This document shows positions 42,452-51,127 of a DNA stretch of 64,000 nucleotides, in pieces (within the stretch, counting starts at the first letter, position 1; every line of letters starts with the position of its first letter). Under the pieces are notes generated by a model. The model was not told the origin of the DNA and did not search any database. It saw nothing but the letters and a program-made list of their open reading frames with translations. The DNA is from Rhodobacterales bacterium. Its GTDB lineage: Bacteria; Pseudomonadota; Alphaproteobacteria; Rhodobacterales; Rhodobacteraceae. The position numbers and the translations under genes are program-made. The stretch spans positions 1 through 64,000 of the forward strand of contig JAJNPS010000033.1 in the NCBI GenBank assembly GCA_021155205.1, in the 5' to 3' direction.

Positions 42452-43431
42452 CCGGGTCGCAGCCCCCGGCGCTGATGGATCAATGGATTTCGACGTTCCT
42501 CGAGGCGCAGATGGCCGAACGCAACGCCGCGCGCAACACCCGGCTGGCCTATGGTCGCGACCTGAAAGACCTGTCCGCCTGGCTGGACCGGCGCGGCCGC
42601 AGTTTCGCGGCGACGGACAAGGCAGACATTGAGGGCTATCTGATCCAGTGCGATGCCAACGGCCTGTCCAAGTCGACGCGCGCGCGGCGGCTGTCGGCGA
42701 TCAAGCAGTTGTTCCGCTTTGCCCATGAAGAGGGCTGGCGCGCGGACAATCCCGCCTTGCGCCTGCCCGGCCCCGGCAAGATGCAGCGCCTGCCAAAGAC
42801 GCTGACGCCGGACGAGGTTGAACGCCTGCTGACGACCGCGCGCGGACATGGCCGCAACCCTGGCGACCGGCTGCGCAACCGCGCGCTGGTCGAACTTCTC
42901 TATGCCACCGGGATGCGGGTGTCGGAACTGGTCGGCCTGCCGGTGGCGGCGGTGCGCGGCGATCCGGCAATGGTCCTGGTGCGCGGCAAGGGCGGCAAGG
43001 AACGCCTGGTGCCGATGTCGCGCCCCGCGCGTGCGGCGGTTGCCGACTGGCTTGTCCGCCGCGATGCGGACCTGGCCGCCGCCAGGGCCGGGGGCAAACC
43101 GGCCTCTGCCGCCGCCGAACGCGCGCTTTTCCCCGGCAACGGCGCGGACGGACACATGACGCGCCAGTATTTCCATGCCGTCCTGAAGGACATCACCATC
43201 CGCGCCGGGATCGACCCCGACCGCGTCACCCCCCACACGCTGCGGCATGCCTTTGCGACGCATCTGCTGGCGGGCGGCGCGGACCTGCGGGTGATCCAGT
43301 CGCTGCTGGGCCACGCCGATGTTGCCACGACCGAAATCTACACGCATGTGATGGATGACCATTTGCGCGCCCTCGTGCTCACGCATCACCCTTTGGCCTC
43401 GGCAACGCCCCGCGCTGCCCGCAAGCCTTGA
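42448..43431 (+). CDS. xerD: tyrosine recombinase XerD
   Basis: 327 residues. N-terminal SAM-like core-binding domain (about 10-105) and the catalytic domain with all residues: Arg157 (TGMRVSEL), Lys181 (GKGGKER), His263-x-x-Arg266 (HTLRHAF), His289 (LLGHADV) and Tyr298 (TEIYTHV). With XerC it resolves chromosome dimers at dif. The genomic setting (aroK-aroB divergence) is that of the housekeeping XerD, not a phage integrase. Confidence 0.93.
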   Translation: MTGSQPPALMDQWISTFLEAQMAERNAARNTRLAYGRDLKDLSAWLDRRGRSFAATDKADIEGYLIQCDANGLSKSTRARRLSAIKQLFRFAHEEGWRADNPALRLPGPGKMQRLPKTLTPDEVERLLTTARGHGRNPGDRLRNRALVELLYATGMRVSELVGLPVAAVRGDPAMVLVRGKGGKERLVPMSRPARAAVADWLVRRDADLAAARAGGKPASAAAERALFPGNGADGHMTRQYFHAVLKDITIRAGIDPDRVTPHTLRHAFATHLLAGGADLRVIQSLLGHADVATTEIYTHVMDDHLRALVLTHHPLASATPRAARKP

Positions 43432-43493
43432 TTGGCAGGCGCGAAAGCCCGATAACCCGCCCGTTCAACCTGCCCCATTGATCCCGGACCCCC

Positions 43494-44798
43494 ATGAACC
43501 CTGTCCTGTTCGACACCGCTTTCTGGCTGACCACCCTGGTGATCGTTGTCCTCTTGATCGCGGCGGCGTTCTTTGCGGGGTCCGAAACCGCCCTGACGGC
43601 GGCGTCCCGGGGCAAGCTGAAGGCGCGCGCGGATCGCGGATCGCGCGGCGCGGGCCAGGCGCTGCGCCTGACCGAGGAGCCCGAGCGGATGATCGGTGCG
43701 CTGCTTCTGGGCAACAACATCGTCATCATCCTGTCCGCATCGCTGGCGACGGGGCTGTTGACGCGCATGCTGGGCGATGGCGGTGTCGCACTGGCCGCCG
43801 TGGTGATGACCGCGCTGGTGCTGATCTTTGGCGAGATGCTGCCCAAGACCATCGCCATCACCTATGCCGAGGCGGTCTCGATCCGCGTGGCCCCACTGGT
43901 GCGGACGGTCATCATGGTGTTTTCCCCGGTCGTGTCGCTGGTGCGCGCGCTGGTGCGGGGCATTCTTGGCCTCTTCGGGATCAGGCCCGACCCGGCCGCG
44001 CCCGTACTGGCGCTGCGCGACGAGATTCTGGGCGCGATCACGCTGGGACATTCCGAAGGCGCGGTCGAGAAAGAGGACCGCGACCGCCTTCTGGGCGCGC
44101 TGGACCTGTCGGACCGCGCGGTCGAAGAGGTCATGCGCCACCGCCGCCAGATCGAGATGATCGACGCAGACCGCAGCCCCGATGCCATCATCACCCAGGT
44201 CCTGGCCTCGCCGCACAGCCGCCTGCCGGTCTATCGCGGGTCGGACGACAACATCCTCGGCGTCATTCACACCAAGGACCTTCTGCGCGAAGTGGACCGG
44301 CTGGTGCGCGGGACAGATGCCGCACCAGACGGCATTGCCGCGCTGGATGTCGCAAAGATCGCGATGAAGCCCTATTTCGTCCCCGACACGACCACGCTGG
44401 ACGAACAGATGCGCGAGTTTCTGAAACGGCGCACCCATTTCGCGCTGGTGGTGGACGAATATGGCGGACTCAAGGGCCTGTTGACGCTGGAGGACATCCT
44501 TGAGGAAATCGTCGGCGAGATCACCGATGAATTCGATGTGGTCGACAAGGACAGCAGGATTGCCCGCACCGGCACCGACGAGGCGCTTGTCGACGGCGCG
44601 ATGACCATCCGCGACCTGAACCGCGCGATGGAATGGGCCCTGCCGGATGAGGAGGCCAACACCGTGGCGGGACTTGTCATCCACGAGGCGCAGACGATCC
44701 CGGCCGAGGGTCAGGTGTTCAGCTTTCACGGCTTTCGCATCGAGGTGGTGACGCGGCGCGAAAACCGCATCACCCGGTTGCGCCTGCGCCGACTTTAG
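43494..44798 (+). CDS. CNNM/CorC-family (hemolysin-like) membrane protein, second in window
   Basis: 434 residues. CNNM membrane domain with AAFFAGSETALTAASRGKLK and LIFGEMLPKTIAITYAEAVS, two CBS modules (HSRLPVYRGSDDNILGVIHT; FALVVDEYGGLKGLLTLEDI), and the C-terminal CorC domain (ANTVAGLVIHEAQTIPAEGQ). Likely divalent-cation homeostasis. Starts 62 bases after xerD on the same strand. Its TAG stop overlaps the stop of the convergent HerA-like gene by 4 bases. Confidence 0.9.
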   Translation: MNPVLFDTAFWLTTLVIVVLLIAAAFFAGSETALTAASRGKLKARADRGSRGAGQALRLTEEPERMIGALLLGNNIVIILSASLATGLLTRMLGDGGVALAAVVMTALVLIFGEMLPKTIAITYAEAVSIRVAPLVRTVIMVFSPVVSLVRALVRGILGLFGIRPDPAAPVLALRDEILGAITLGHSEGAVEKEDRDRLLGALDLSDRAVEEVMRHRRQIEMIDADRSPDAIITQVLASPHSRLPVYRGSDDNILGVIHTKDLLREVDRLVRGTDAAPDGIAALDVAKIAMKPYFVPDTTTLDEQMREFLKRRTHFALVVDEYGGLKGLLTLEDILEEIVGEITDEFDVVDKDSRIARTGTDEALVDGAMTIRDLNRAMEWALPDEEANTVAGLVIHEAQTIPAEGQVFSFHGFRIEVVTRRENRITRLRLRRL

Positions 44799-46339
44799 CG
44801 CTTGCCGAACAACGACCCCAGGATGCCGCGCACCACCGCCTGACCCGATCTGGTGCCCAACTGGCGCGCAAAGCTTTTCGCCAGCGTCATGCCGATGGAA
44901 TCGGACCGGCTGCCCGATGCGCGCGGCTTTGGCGCGGTTGCGTTGCCGTCATAGCGGCGGGCATTGGCAAATTCGCGGTCTGCCTCGGCCTTGCGTGCGT
45001 CTTCCTGGGCCTGAAGGTCGGCCTCTTTGGCCGCTGCCTCGGATTTTGCGCGCAGACGTTCATAGGCGCTGTCGCGGTCGACGAGCACGTCATACTTGCC
45101 CGCGACGGGCGACCCGGCGACCAGCGATGCGCGCAGGGCGGGATCAATCGGCCCCAGCTGCGATGACGGCGGACGCACCAGCGTCCGTTCGGCGATGCCG
45201 GGGATGCCCTTGGCCTCAAGGAAGCTTGTCACCGCCTCGCCCGTGCCCACATCGCGGATTGCGTCCTCGATGGCAAAGCGGGGGTTGGGGCGATAGGTCT
45301 CGGACGCCATTTTCAGGTCTTTCTGGTCCTTGGCGGTAAAGGCGCGCAGGGCGTGCTGCACCCGGTTGCCCAGTTGGCCCAAAATGTTTTCCGGCACATC
45401 GGCGGGGTTCTGGGTGATGAAATAGACCCCGACCCCCTTGGACCGGATCAGGCGTGCCACCTGTTCGACCTTTTGCACCAGCGCCCTGGGGGCGTCGGTG
45501 AACAGAAGATGCGCCTCATCGAAAAAGAACACGAGCTTGGGTTTGTCGGGATCGCCCACCTCGGGCAGCACCTCGAACAGTTCCGACAACAACCACAGAA
45601 GGAACGTGGCATACAGGCGCGGCGCATTCATCAGCCGGTCGGCGGCCAGGATGTTGACGCAACCCGCGCCGCTGGCATCGGTCCGCATCAGGTCGGACAG
45701 TTCCAGCGCAGGTTCGCCGAACATATCCGCGCCACCCTCGTTTTCCAGCACCAGCAGTTGCCGCTGGATCGCCCCGATCGACGCCGTGGCGACAAGCCCG
45801 TAGCGCGTGCTGATCTGTTCGGAGTTTTCGCCGATAAAGACCAGCAGCGCCTGCAGGTCCTTGAGATCCAGAAGCGGCAACCGTTCTTCGTCCGCGAGGC
45901 GGAACGCCACGTTCAGCACGCCTTCCTGCGCATCCGTCAGTTGCAGCATGCGGCTGAGCAACAGCGGACCCATCTCGGCCACGGTGGCGCGGATCGGGTG
46001 CCCGGCCTTGCCCCAGATGTCCCAGAACACGACCGGAAAGGCGCGGTAGGCAATCTGGTAGCCGATGGTTGCGGCGCGTTTCGTGAACGCCTCGTGCAGC
46101 TTTTGGCTTTCGCTGCCCGCGGCGCCAAGGCCTGACAGGTCGCCCTTGACGTCGGCCATGAACACCGGAACGCCCGCCGCCGAAAACCCTTCGGCCAGAA
46201 CCTGCAAGGTGACGGTCTTGCCGGTCCCCGTGGCACCGGCAATCAGCCCGTGCCGGTTGCCATAGCGCAAAAGCAGCGATTGCGGCAGCGTGTAGCCTTC
46301 GCCGCCACCCCCGACGAAAATGCTGTCGACCTGTTCCAA
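44795..46339 (-). CDS. HerA-like ATPase (DUF853 family)
   Basis: 514 residues. Walker A IAGATGTGKTVTLQVLAEGF near residue 35, Walker B LVFFFDEAHLLF, and the Arg-finger region VEQVARLIRSKGVGVYFITQ, as in the YjgR/DUF853 group of HerA-FtsK hexameric translocases. The C-terminal 100 residues are charged, Ala/Lys/Glu-rich coiled coil. Probably acts on DNA, but the family has no settled function. Confidence 0.9.
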   Translation of the reverse strand: MEQVDSIFVGGGGEGYTLPQSLLLRYGNRHGLIAGATGTGKTVTLQVLAEGFSAAGVPVFMADVKGDLSGLGAAGSESQKLHEAFTKRAATIGYQIAYRAFPVVFWDIWGKAGHPIRATVAEMGPLLLSRMLQLTDAQEGVLNVAFRLADEERLPLLDLKDLQALLVFIGENSEQISTRYGLVATASIGAIQRQLLVLENEGGADMFGEPALELSDLMRTDASGAGCVNILAADRLMNAPRLYATFLLWLLSELFEVLPEVGDPDKPKLVFFFDEAHLLFTDAPRALVQKVEQVARLIRSKGVGVYFITQNPADVPENILGQLGNRVQHALRAFTAKDQKDLKMASETYRPNPRFAIEDAIRDVGTGEAVTSFLEAKGIPGIAERTLVRPPSSQLGPIDPALRASLVAGSPVAGKYDVLVDRDSAYERLRAKSEAAAKEADLQAQEDARKAEADREFANARRYDGNATAPKPRASGSRSDSIGMTLAKSFARQLGTRSGQAVVRGILGSLFGKR

Positions 46340-46411
46340 GTTGCACCCCTTCTTTCAACTTAAACCTGGCGTTGCGCGGCCCCGGGGCCATGCAGTCCGC
46401 GCAAACATACA

Positions 46412-46439
46412 TTGTTAACTTTCCCCCGCTAGTCATATC
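46412..46439 (+). promoter_or_regulatory. weak promoter candidate for sRNA 1
   Basis: TTGTTA (46412-46417) and CATATC (46434-46439), 16 bases apart, about 7 bases before the inferred 5' end of the first small RNA. Match to consensus is poor. Confidence 0.3.
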
Positions 46440-46445
46440 CGTGTC

Positions 46446-46527
46446 GGGATTGCACGGGTTGTGGTGCCGACAGTGACTTCCTCCCTGTCAGACTGGCCGC
46501 GCCCGAAAATGGCGCGGCATTTTTTTT
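46446..46527 (+). ncRNA. candidate small RNA 1
   Basis: A gene-free 483-base gap (46340-46822) holds this unit. From the inferred 5' end it contains GACAG...CTGTC, a hairpin with loop bases TGACTTCCTCC (a pyrimidine-rich anti-Shine-Dalgarno loop), then a terminator: GCCGCGCC, 7-base loop, GGCGCGGC and eight T (46496-46527). CCTCC-containing loops are typical of trans-acting small RNAs in Rhodobacterales. The 18 bases 46481-46498 are complementary (17 of 18) to part of sRNA 2. No ORF with family features overlaps. Confidence 0.6.
46496..46527 (+). terminator. rho-independent terminator of sRNA 1
   Basis: Perfect 8-bp GC stem (GCCGCGCC / GGCGCGGC) with loop CGAAAAT, followed by ATTTTTTTT. Oriented for plus-strand transcripts although no plus-strand gene lies upstream within the gap. 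Confidence 0.85.
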
Positions 46528-46561
46528 GTTATTTTGTGAACTGCCCATGCACCAAATTGTG

Positions 46562-46590
46562 TTGACGGCGCTGGCAATCGTTCGTAGCGT
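46562..46590 (+). promoter_or_regulatory. strong sigma-70-type promoter for sRNA 2
   Basis: TTGACG (46562-46567), 17-base spacer, TAGCGT (46585-46590). The hexamers and spacing are near the alphaproteobacterial housekeeping consensus; transcription would begin near 46597. Confidence 0.6.
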
Positions 46591-46596
46591 CCTGTG

Positions 46597-46669
46597 CAGA
46601 AGGTCGGCCAGTCCGACAGGGAGCAACAAAATCGTTTGGAAAGGGCCGGTTAACCGGCCCTTTTTTTCT
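46597..46669 (+). ncRNA. candidate small RNA 2
   Basis: Between a good promoter and a perfect terminator lie about 72 bases. GTCGG and CCGAC pair around a short loop, and the single-stranded part reads AGCAACAAAATCGTTTGG. The segment GGCCAGTCCGACAGGGAG (46606-46623) is the reverse complement of sRNA 1 bases 46481-46498 with one mismatch, and contains GACAGGGAG, so it could sponge or mimic the target of sRNA 1. The transcript ends before the downstream IalB gene. Confidence 0.6.
46641..46669 (+). terminator. rho-independent terminator of sRNA 2
   Basis: AAAGGGCCGGTTAACCGGCC continuing into CTTTTTTTCTT: a perfect palindromic stem followed by seven T. One of the best terminators in the window. 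Confidence 0.9.
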
Positions 46670-46822
46670 TGGCGACAGCCTCCCGGCGCTTGCTGGTGCG
46701 CAGCCCGATCGGCGCCTTTTCGCCCTGCCCCGGCACAGTCTGGCGCATTTGCCCGCTGACTTGGCCCGAACCGCATGCTAGAGACCGCGCCACATCCGAT
46801 CCACAAGCTTCAGGACAGTTTG

Positions 46823-47467
46823 ATGACCTTCATGCGTATCGCCACCATTGCGGCCTTTTGCGGCGCGATGGCCTCGCCCCTTTCCGTCCTTGCACAAGAG
46901 GCCGCAGCCCCCGCCGCGCCGGAGAACAATCTGGCCCTCGGGGCCGAGGCCGGTGGCGCCATCGGGTCAACCTACAGCGCCGCGAAGTTTGATGACTGGG
47001 ACCAGCGCTGCGCGCGGTCGGGAACCGATGCCGATCCCTGCCAGCTTTACCAGTTGCTGAAGGATGACGCCGGAACCTCGGTGGCAGAGTTCACCGTCTT
47101 TGGCCTGCCCGAGGGCACGGGGGGCGAGGCGGTGGCAGGTGCCACGTTCATTGCGCCACTGGAAACCCTGCTGACCGCGGGGCTGACGCTGCAGATCGAC
47201 GCAGGCAAGCCAAAGGTTTATCCCTTCGCGTTCTGCGCCGACATCGGCTGCGTGATCCGCCTGGGCTTTACCGCCGCAGAACTTGACGCGATGAAAAAGG
47301 GGGCCAAGATGACCGCGACCATCGTGCCCTTTGTCGCGCAGGACAAGAAGGTCAACCTCAACATCTCGCTCAAAGGGTTCACCAAGGGGTATGAGGCCGT
47401 CCACGAGGCGAACCTCAAGGCCGATGCCGCTGCCGCGGCCGCCGCTGCAAAAGCACCCGCGCCATGA
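46823..47467 (+). CDS. invasion-associated locus B (IalB) family exported protein
   Basis: 214 residues. Signal peptide ends near VLAQ. The mature part KFDDWDQRCARSGTDADPCQ, LYQLLKDDAGTSVAEF and FCADIGCVIRLGFTAAELDA carries the paired Cys residues and DW...C pattern of IalB proteins. They are periplasmic or outer-membrane proteins of unclear role in free-living species. AGGACAG precedes the ATG at 46823. The C-terminus is an Ala/Lys-rich tail. Confidence 0.85.
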   Translation: MTFMRIATIAAFCGAMASPLSVLAQEAAAPAAPENNLALGAEAGGAIGSTYSAAKFDDWDQRCARSGTDADPCQLYQLLKDDAGTSVAEFTVFGLPEGTGGEAVAGATFIAPLETLLTAGLTLQIDAGKPKVYPFAFCADIGCVIRLGFTAAELDAMKKGAKMTATIVPFVAQDKKVNLNISLKGFTKGYEAVHEANLKADAAAAAAAAKAPAP

Positions 47468-47482
47468 GGTGACCCCCCTGGC

Positions 47483-47509
47483 CTCGGGCGGGCGTTACGC
47501 CTGCCCGAG
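47483..47509. terminator. bidirectional hairpin between convergent ialB-like and ketosynthase genes
   Basis: CTCGGGCGGGC and GCCTGCCCGAG pair (10 of 11) around GTTAC; the stem overlaps the last codons of the ketosynthase. No long T-run, so termination strength is uncertain. Confidence 0.45.
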
Positions 47510-48703
47510 CACCAGAACCGCATTCAGGCCGCCAAAGGCAAAGGCGTTGCTGACGGCGGTGGACACGCGGCCGTCGCGCGCGGTGTTGGGCACCACGTCC
47601 AGCGCGCAGTCCGGGTCCGGCACGCGGTAGCCGATGGTTGGCGCGACAATGCCCTGACGCAGCGCCATGAGACAGGCCAAAAGCTCCACCGCGCCGGTGC
47701 CGCCGATCAGGTGCCCGTGCATGGATTTTGTGGACGACACCATCAGTCGCGCCGCATGCGCCCCGAAGACATCCGTGATGGCGGCGCATTCCGTCCGGTC
47801 ATTGGCCGCGGTGCCGGTGCCGTGCGCGTTGATGTAATCCACCTCGTTCGGGTTCCGCCCTGCATCCTGCAGTGCCGCCCTGATCGCCCGCGCCGCGCCG
47901 TCGCGTGACGGCATCACCAGATCGCCCGCATCCGACGTCATGCCGAATCCCAGCACTTCGGCCAGAACCTCCGCTCCGCGCGCATGCGCATGGTCGCGGT
48001 CCTCAAAGACGAACACGGCTGCCCCTTCGCCCTGCACCATGCCGGTGCGGTCGGCGCTGAAGGGACGGCAGGCCTCGGGCGACATCACGCGCATCGCCTC
48101 CCACGCCTTCAGACCGCCAAAGGACAGCATCGCCTCCGACCCGCCGGTCAGCACGGCGGTCGCCCCGCCGCCCCGGATCATCTGAAAGGCAAGCCCCATC
48201 GCGTGATTGGAACTGGCGCAGGCGGTCGAGACGGTAAAGACCGGCCCGGTGATGCCATGCGCCATCGACAGGTGGCTGGCCGCCGCCGAATGCATCAGGC
48301 GCGGCACGACCAGCGGCGGCACGCGGGGTCGGTTGTCGCGATAGACGGCGCGGTAGCTGTCATCCGTGGTGGTCAGCCCGCCGCCGCCGGTGCCCAGGAT
48401 CACCCCCGACCGGCTGCCCAGATCGCCCGCAAAGGCCAGCCCGGACTGCGCCACGGCCTGTCGCGCCGCAAACAGGGCAAACAGCGCGAAACGGTCACAT
48501 TGCGCGATTTCGGCGCGCGAAAAATGCGCCTCGGACGTCCAGTCCCTGACCTGTGCGCCGATCCGCACCGCCAGCCGGTCGAGGTCGGACACCGACAGCG
48601 GGCCGATGCCACAGCGCCCTTCGGCCATCGCAGCAAAGGTTCCGGGGACATCACCGGCCAGCGCATTGATCGTGCCTGCGCCGGTGATGACGACGCGCCT
48701 CAT
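47495..48703 (-). CDS. beta-ketoacyl-ACP synthase II (FabF)-like, lipid A-linked
   Basis: 402 residues. Catalytic Cys162 in VSTACASSNHAMG, first His in INAHGTGTAANDRTE and second His in SSTKSMHGHLIGGTGAVE; the C-terminus has NAFAFGGLNAVLVLG. It condenses malonyl-ACP with an acyl chain. Its start overlaps the stop of a dedicated acyl carrier protein (ATGA), and lpxD lies just before, so it probably builds a special acyl chain for lipid A or another envelope lipid rather than acting as the housekeeping FabF. Confidence 0.88.
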   Translation of the reverse strand: MRRVVITGAGTINALAGDVPGTFAAMAEGRCGIGPLSVSDLDRLAVRIGAQVRDWTSEAHFSRAEIAQCDRFALFALFAARQAVAQSGLAFAGDLGSRSGVILGTGGGGLTTTDDSYRAVYRDNRPRVPPLVVPRLMHSAAASHLSMAHGITGPVFTVSTACASSNHAMGLAFQMIRGGGATAVLTGGSEAMLSFGGLKAWEAMRVMSPEACRPFSADRTGMVQGEGAAVFVFEDRDHAHARGAEVLAEVLGFGMTSDAGDLVMPSRDGAARAIRAALQDAGRNPNEVDYINAHGTGTAANDRTECAAITDVFGAHAARLMVSSTKSMHGHLIGGTGAVELLACLMALRQGIVAPTIGYRVPDPDCALDVVPNTARDGRVSTAVSNAFAFGGLNAVLVLGQA

Positions 48704-48966
48704 GCGGCCTTTTGCGCCATCAACCCTTCGACCGCTGCGGCGATGGTAGCGACCGAGGTCATGTCAAAGGCCTGCATGTCCGGCGCATTGGCATTGAAGG
48801 GCACGTGGATGTCGAACGCCTCTTCGATGGCAAAGATCGCCTCGACCAGTCCAAGGCTGTCGATCCCGAGGCTGTCAAGGCGGCTGTCGGGATGCACGTC
48901 GCCAGCATCCAGAAGCGTCTGTTCGGCGATGATGCCGATGATCTTGCGTTGCACGGACGCATTCAT
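48700..48966 (-). CDS. specialised acyl carrier protein (AcpXL-like setting)
   Basis: 88 residues. Phosphopantetheine site LGIDSLGLVEAIFAIEEAF with Ser37. Longer and less acidic than housekeeping AcpP (about 77), with an insert NANAPDMQAF after helix II, recalling the AcpXL group that carries very-long-chain acyls to lipid A in rhizobia. ATG at 48966 with GAGG 9 bases upstream; a GTG at 48987 is possible. Lies between lpxD and the ketosynthase. Confidence 0.85.
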   Translation of the reverse strand: MNASVQRKIIGIIAEQTLLDAGDVHPDSRLDSLGIDSLGLVEAIFAIEEAFDIHVPFNANAPDMQAFDMTSVATIAAAVEGLMAQKAA

Positions 48967-49008
48967 GGCAAAGACCTCATTTCCCACCCAAGCGACGATC
49001 TACGACAG

Positions 49009-50091
49009 CTACGGTAACTTTGTAATGACTTTTTCGATCTCGGCGACACGGGCGGCCAGACGCGGCAGGCGGCGCAGCGCCTTTTGAAGTTCGACATGTG
49101 TTTCCATCCTGAGGGCCGGATAACCCAGCAGCACCCGGCCGGCAGGTGCGTTGGTCAGGATCATCGTGCCCGCCCCCGCAATCACGTCGTCGCCGACAAA
49201 GATGTTGTCAATCACGCCACACTGTCCGCCAAGCACCACGCGGTCGCCGATGCGGGCCGATCCGGCAATCCCGACCTGCCCGCACAACAGGCAGTCGCGA
49301 CCGATTTCGACATTGTGGGCAACCTGGACAAGGTTATCCAGTTTGGTCCCCGCCGCGATCGTGGTGTTGCGGATGGTGCCGCGATCGACACAGCTATTCG
49401 CGCCGATTTCAACGTCATCCCCGATGGAGACAGCCCCCAGCGAGTGGATGCGTTTCCAGCTTTGCGCACGGATATCCTGGCGGACTCCAAGGGTTTCGCG
49501 GATTTCCTCGACCCCGGACTTCTCGGGCGTGACAAACGAAAACCCGTCCGCGCCGATGACGGCGCCGGGATGCGCGATGAAGCGGTCGCCGATCCTGACA
49601 TGGTGGCCGATGCGCGCACCATCCAGGATCAGCGCATCGGACCCGATCACCGCGCCCGCCCCGACGCACACATGCGCAGCGATGCGCGCGCGCGGGCCGA
49701 TGACCGCCCTGGCCCCGATCACGACAAAGGGCCCGATGGACGCTTCGGGACCAATTTCGGCGGTCGGGTCAATCGCGGCCAGCGGATGCACACCTGGCGC
49801 AATCGCGGGCCCGGGGTCCATCAGTCGCGTCAGGCCCGCCATTGCCAGTCGTGCGCGCGGCGCAAAGATCGCGGCTTTCAGCCCAAAGGCCTGCCAGTCC
49901 GCACCCGGCCACAGCATCGCCGCCACGGCCTGACCGCGCGCGATCCCTTCGCCATAGCGCGGGTCCATCGCCAGTGCCAGTTGGTCCGCCCGTGCCGTTG
50001 CGGGTTCCGACGCGCCGGTGACGGTCAGGTCCACATCGCCCTCGGCCACTGCTCCGAGGGCGCGCGCGATGTCTGCGATCCGATGGGCCAT
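49009..50091 (-). CDS. lpxD: UDP-3-O-acylglucosamine N-acyltransferase
   Basis: 360 residues. N-terminal uridine-binding domain to about 95, then a left-handed beta-helix of hexapeptide repeats (IDPTAEIGPEASIGPFVVIG and many more) and the active-site stretch VQVAHNVEIGRDCLLCGQVG with the catalytic His; a C-terminal helix closes it. It adds the second 3-hydroxyacyl chain in lipid A synthesis. It lacks the usual fabZ-lpxA neighbours in this window and instead leads an ACP-ketosynthase pair. Confidence 0.95.
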   Translation of the reverse strand: MAHRIADIARALGAVAEGDVDLTVTGASEPATARADQLALAMDPRYGEGIARGQAVAAMLWPGADWQAFGLKAAIFAPRARLAMAGLTRLMDPGPAIAPGVHPLAAIDPTAEIGPEASIGPFVVIGARAVIGPRARIAAHVCVGAGAVIGSDALILDGARIGHHVRIGDRFIAHPGAVIGADGFSFVTPEKSGVEEIRETLGVRQDIRAQSWKRIHSLGAVSIGDDVEIGANSCVDRGTIRNTTIAAGTKLDNLVQVAHNVEIGRDCLLCGQVGIAGSARIGDRVVLGGQCGVIDNIFVGDDVIAGAGTMILTNAPAGRVLLGYPALRMETHVELQKALRRLPRLAARVAEIEKVITKLP

Positions 50092-50466
50092 CCCGACACT
50101 CCCCCGGCCCGGCACTTGGGACCGGGCGTTCAGCGCGGAGTTTTACCCGTGAACCCCGGCGATGACCACCCCGGCGGCCCGCAGCGCCTGCAGGATCGCC
50201 GCGGCAAACGGACATCTTTCGTGCGAATTTTCCGGACTGCGGCAGTTTTGGCAACGATCGCCGGGGACCTTTCCAATCCGGACGACCCCGGCAAAAACAT
50301 GCCCGTTCAGCAATAATTTGCCGATTGGCCTTCAAATGGCCACAGACGGGCAATCTGCGCTTGGGGATCGAATCGTCCTATGCCATAAGTTTGGCGCTCA
50401 GGGACGAGTTAGAACCAAGAGCCGACGGCCGAATGGCCAAAGGCCAGCGAAGGACAGTCGCTCAGA
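50092..50466. other. 375-base divergent intergenic region
   Basis: Between lpxD (minus) and the DUF882 gene (plus). GGGGGAG about 10 bases before the lpxD start is its ribosome site. GGCCGAATGGCCAAAGGCC around 50430-50450 is a run of GGCC half-palindromes of unknown meaning. I see no gene, no RNA structure with a terminator and no convincing promoter. Confidence 0.4.
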
Positions 50467-51036
50467 ATGACGAACCTTACTTCAGGCGGATTTACGCGGC
50501 GTGGCCTGCTTGGCGTCTTTGCTGCAACCATGGTCGTCGCCGCACCGACCTACAGCAACGCCTTCGCCTTGCTGAAGGGTGCAGGCGACATTCGCCGCAT
50601 CCGCATGACCTCGGGCCGCACCGGCGAAAGCATCGACACGATCTACTGGATCGAGGGCGAGTACATTCCCGAAGTGTTGAAGGAAATCAACTTCTTCATG
50701 CGCGATTGGCGGTCTGGCGACAGCATGAAGATCGACCCGCGCAACCTGGACACCATGGCGGCGTCGCATCGCCTTTTGGATGTCAACGAGCCCTATATGC
50801 TGCTGTCGGGCTATCGGTCGCCAACGACCAACGCGATGCTGCGGTCAAAGTCGCGCGGCGTGGCAAAGAACTCGCTGCACATGAAAGGCCAGGCTGCGGA
50901 CCTGCGGCTCAAATCGCGGTCGGTCGGGCAGATGGCCAAGGCGGCGGCGGCCTGCGCGTCCGGCGGCGTCGGGCGGTATTCGCGGTCGAATTTCGTCCAC
51001 ATGGATTCCGGCCCGGTTCGCACCTGGGGCGGATAG
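50467..51036 (+). CDS. DUF882/YcbK-type peptidase-like exported protein
   Basis: 189 residues. Twin-Arg signal FTRRGLLGVFAATMVVAAP, cleaved near SNA, so it is a likely Tat substrate. The catalytic zinc pattern of the M15/DUF882 group is intact: SLHMKGQAADLRL (His and Asp) and NFVHMDSGPVR (His). Predicted murein-processing metallopeptidase in the periplasm. Followed by a strong terminator. Confidence 0.88.
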   Translation: MTNLTSGGFTRRGLLGVFAATMVVAAPTYSNAFALLKGAGDIRRIRMTSGRTGESIDTIYWIEGEYIPEVLKEINFFMRDWRSGDSMKIDPRNLDTMAASHRLLDVNEPYMLLSGYRSPTTNAMLRSKSRGVAKNSLHMKGQAADLRLKSRSVGQMAKAAAACASGGVGRYSRSNFVHMDSGPVRTWGG

Positions 51037-51061
51037 GGTCAAATTGTGCTGAATTCGGGAA

Positions 51062-51090
51062 CACGGGCGGGTTAGCCGCCCGTTTTGCAT
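51062..51090 (+). terminator. rho-independent terminator after DUF882 gene
   Basis: ACGGGCGG, loop GTTAG, CCGCCCGT then TTTGCATTTT. Perfect 8-bp stem located 26 bases past the stop codon; also between convergent genes. Confidence 0.85.
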
Positions 51091-51127
51091 TTTCAGCCCC
51101 CGGTTGATCCGCGTTTCCATGGCGGCG

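Noticed and set aside
42448..43431. Tyrosine recombinase as phage or island integrase
   Set aside because: Length, motifs and location near aroK match housekeeping XerD; no attachment site or tRNA is adjacent.
46429..46806. Possible 125-residue minus-strand gene in the sRNA gap
   Set aside because: It runs through both terminators, has no ribosome site and no family features.
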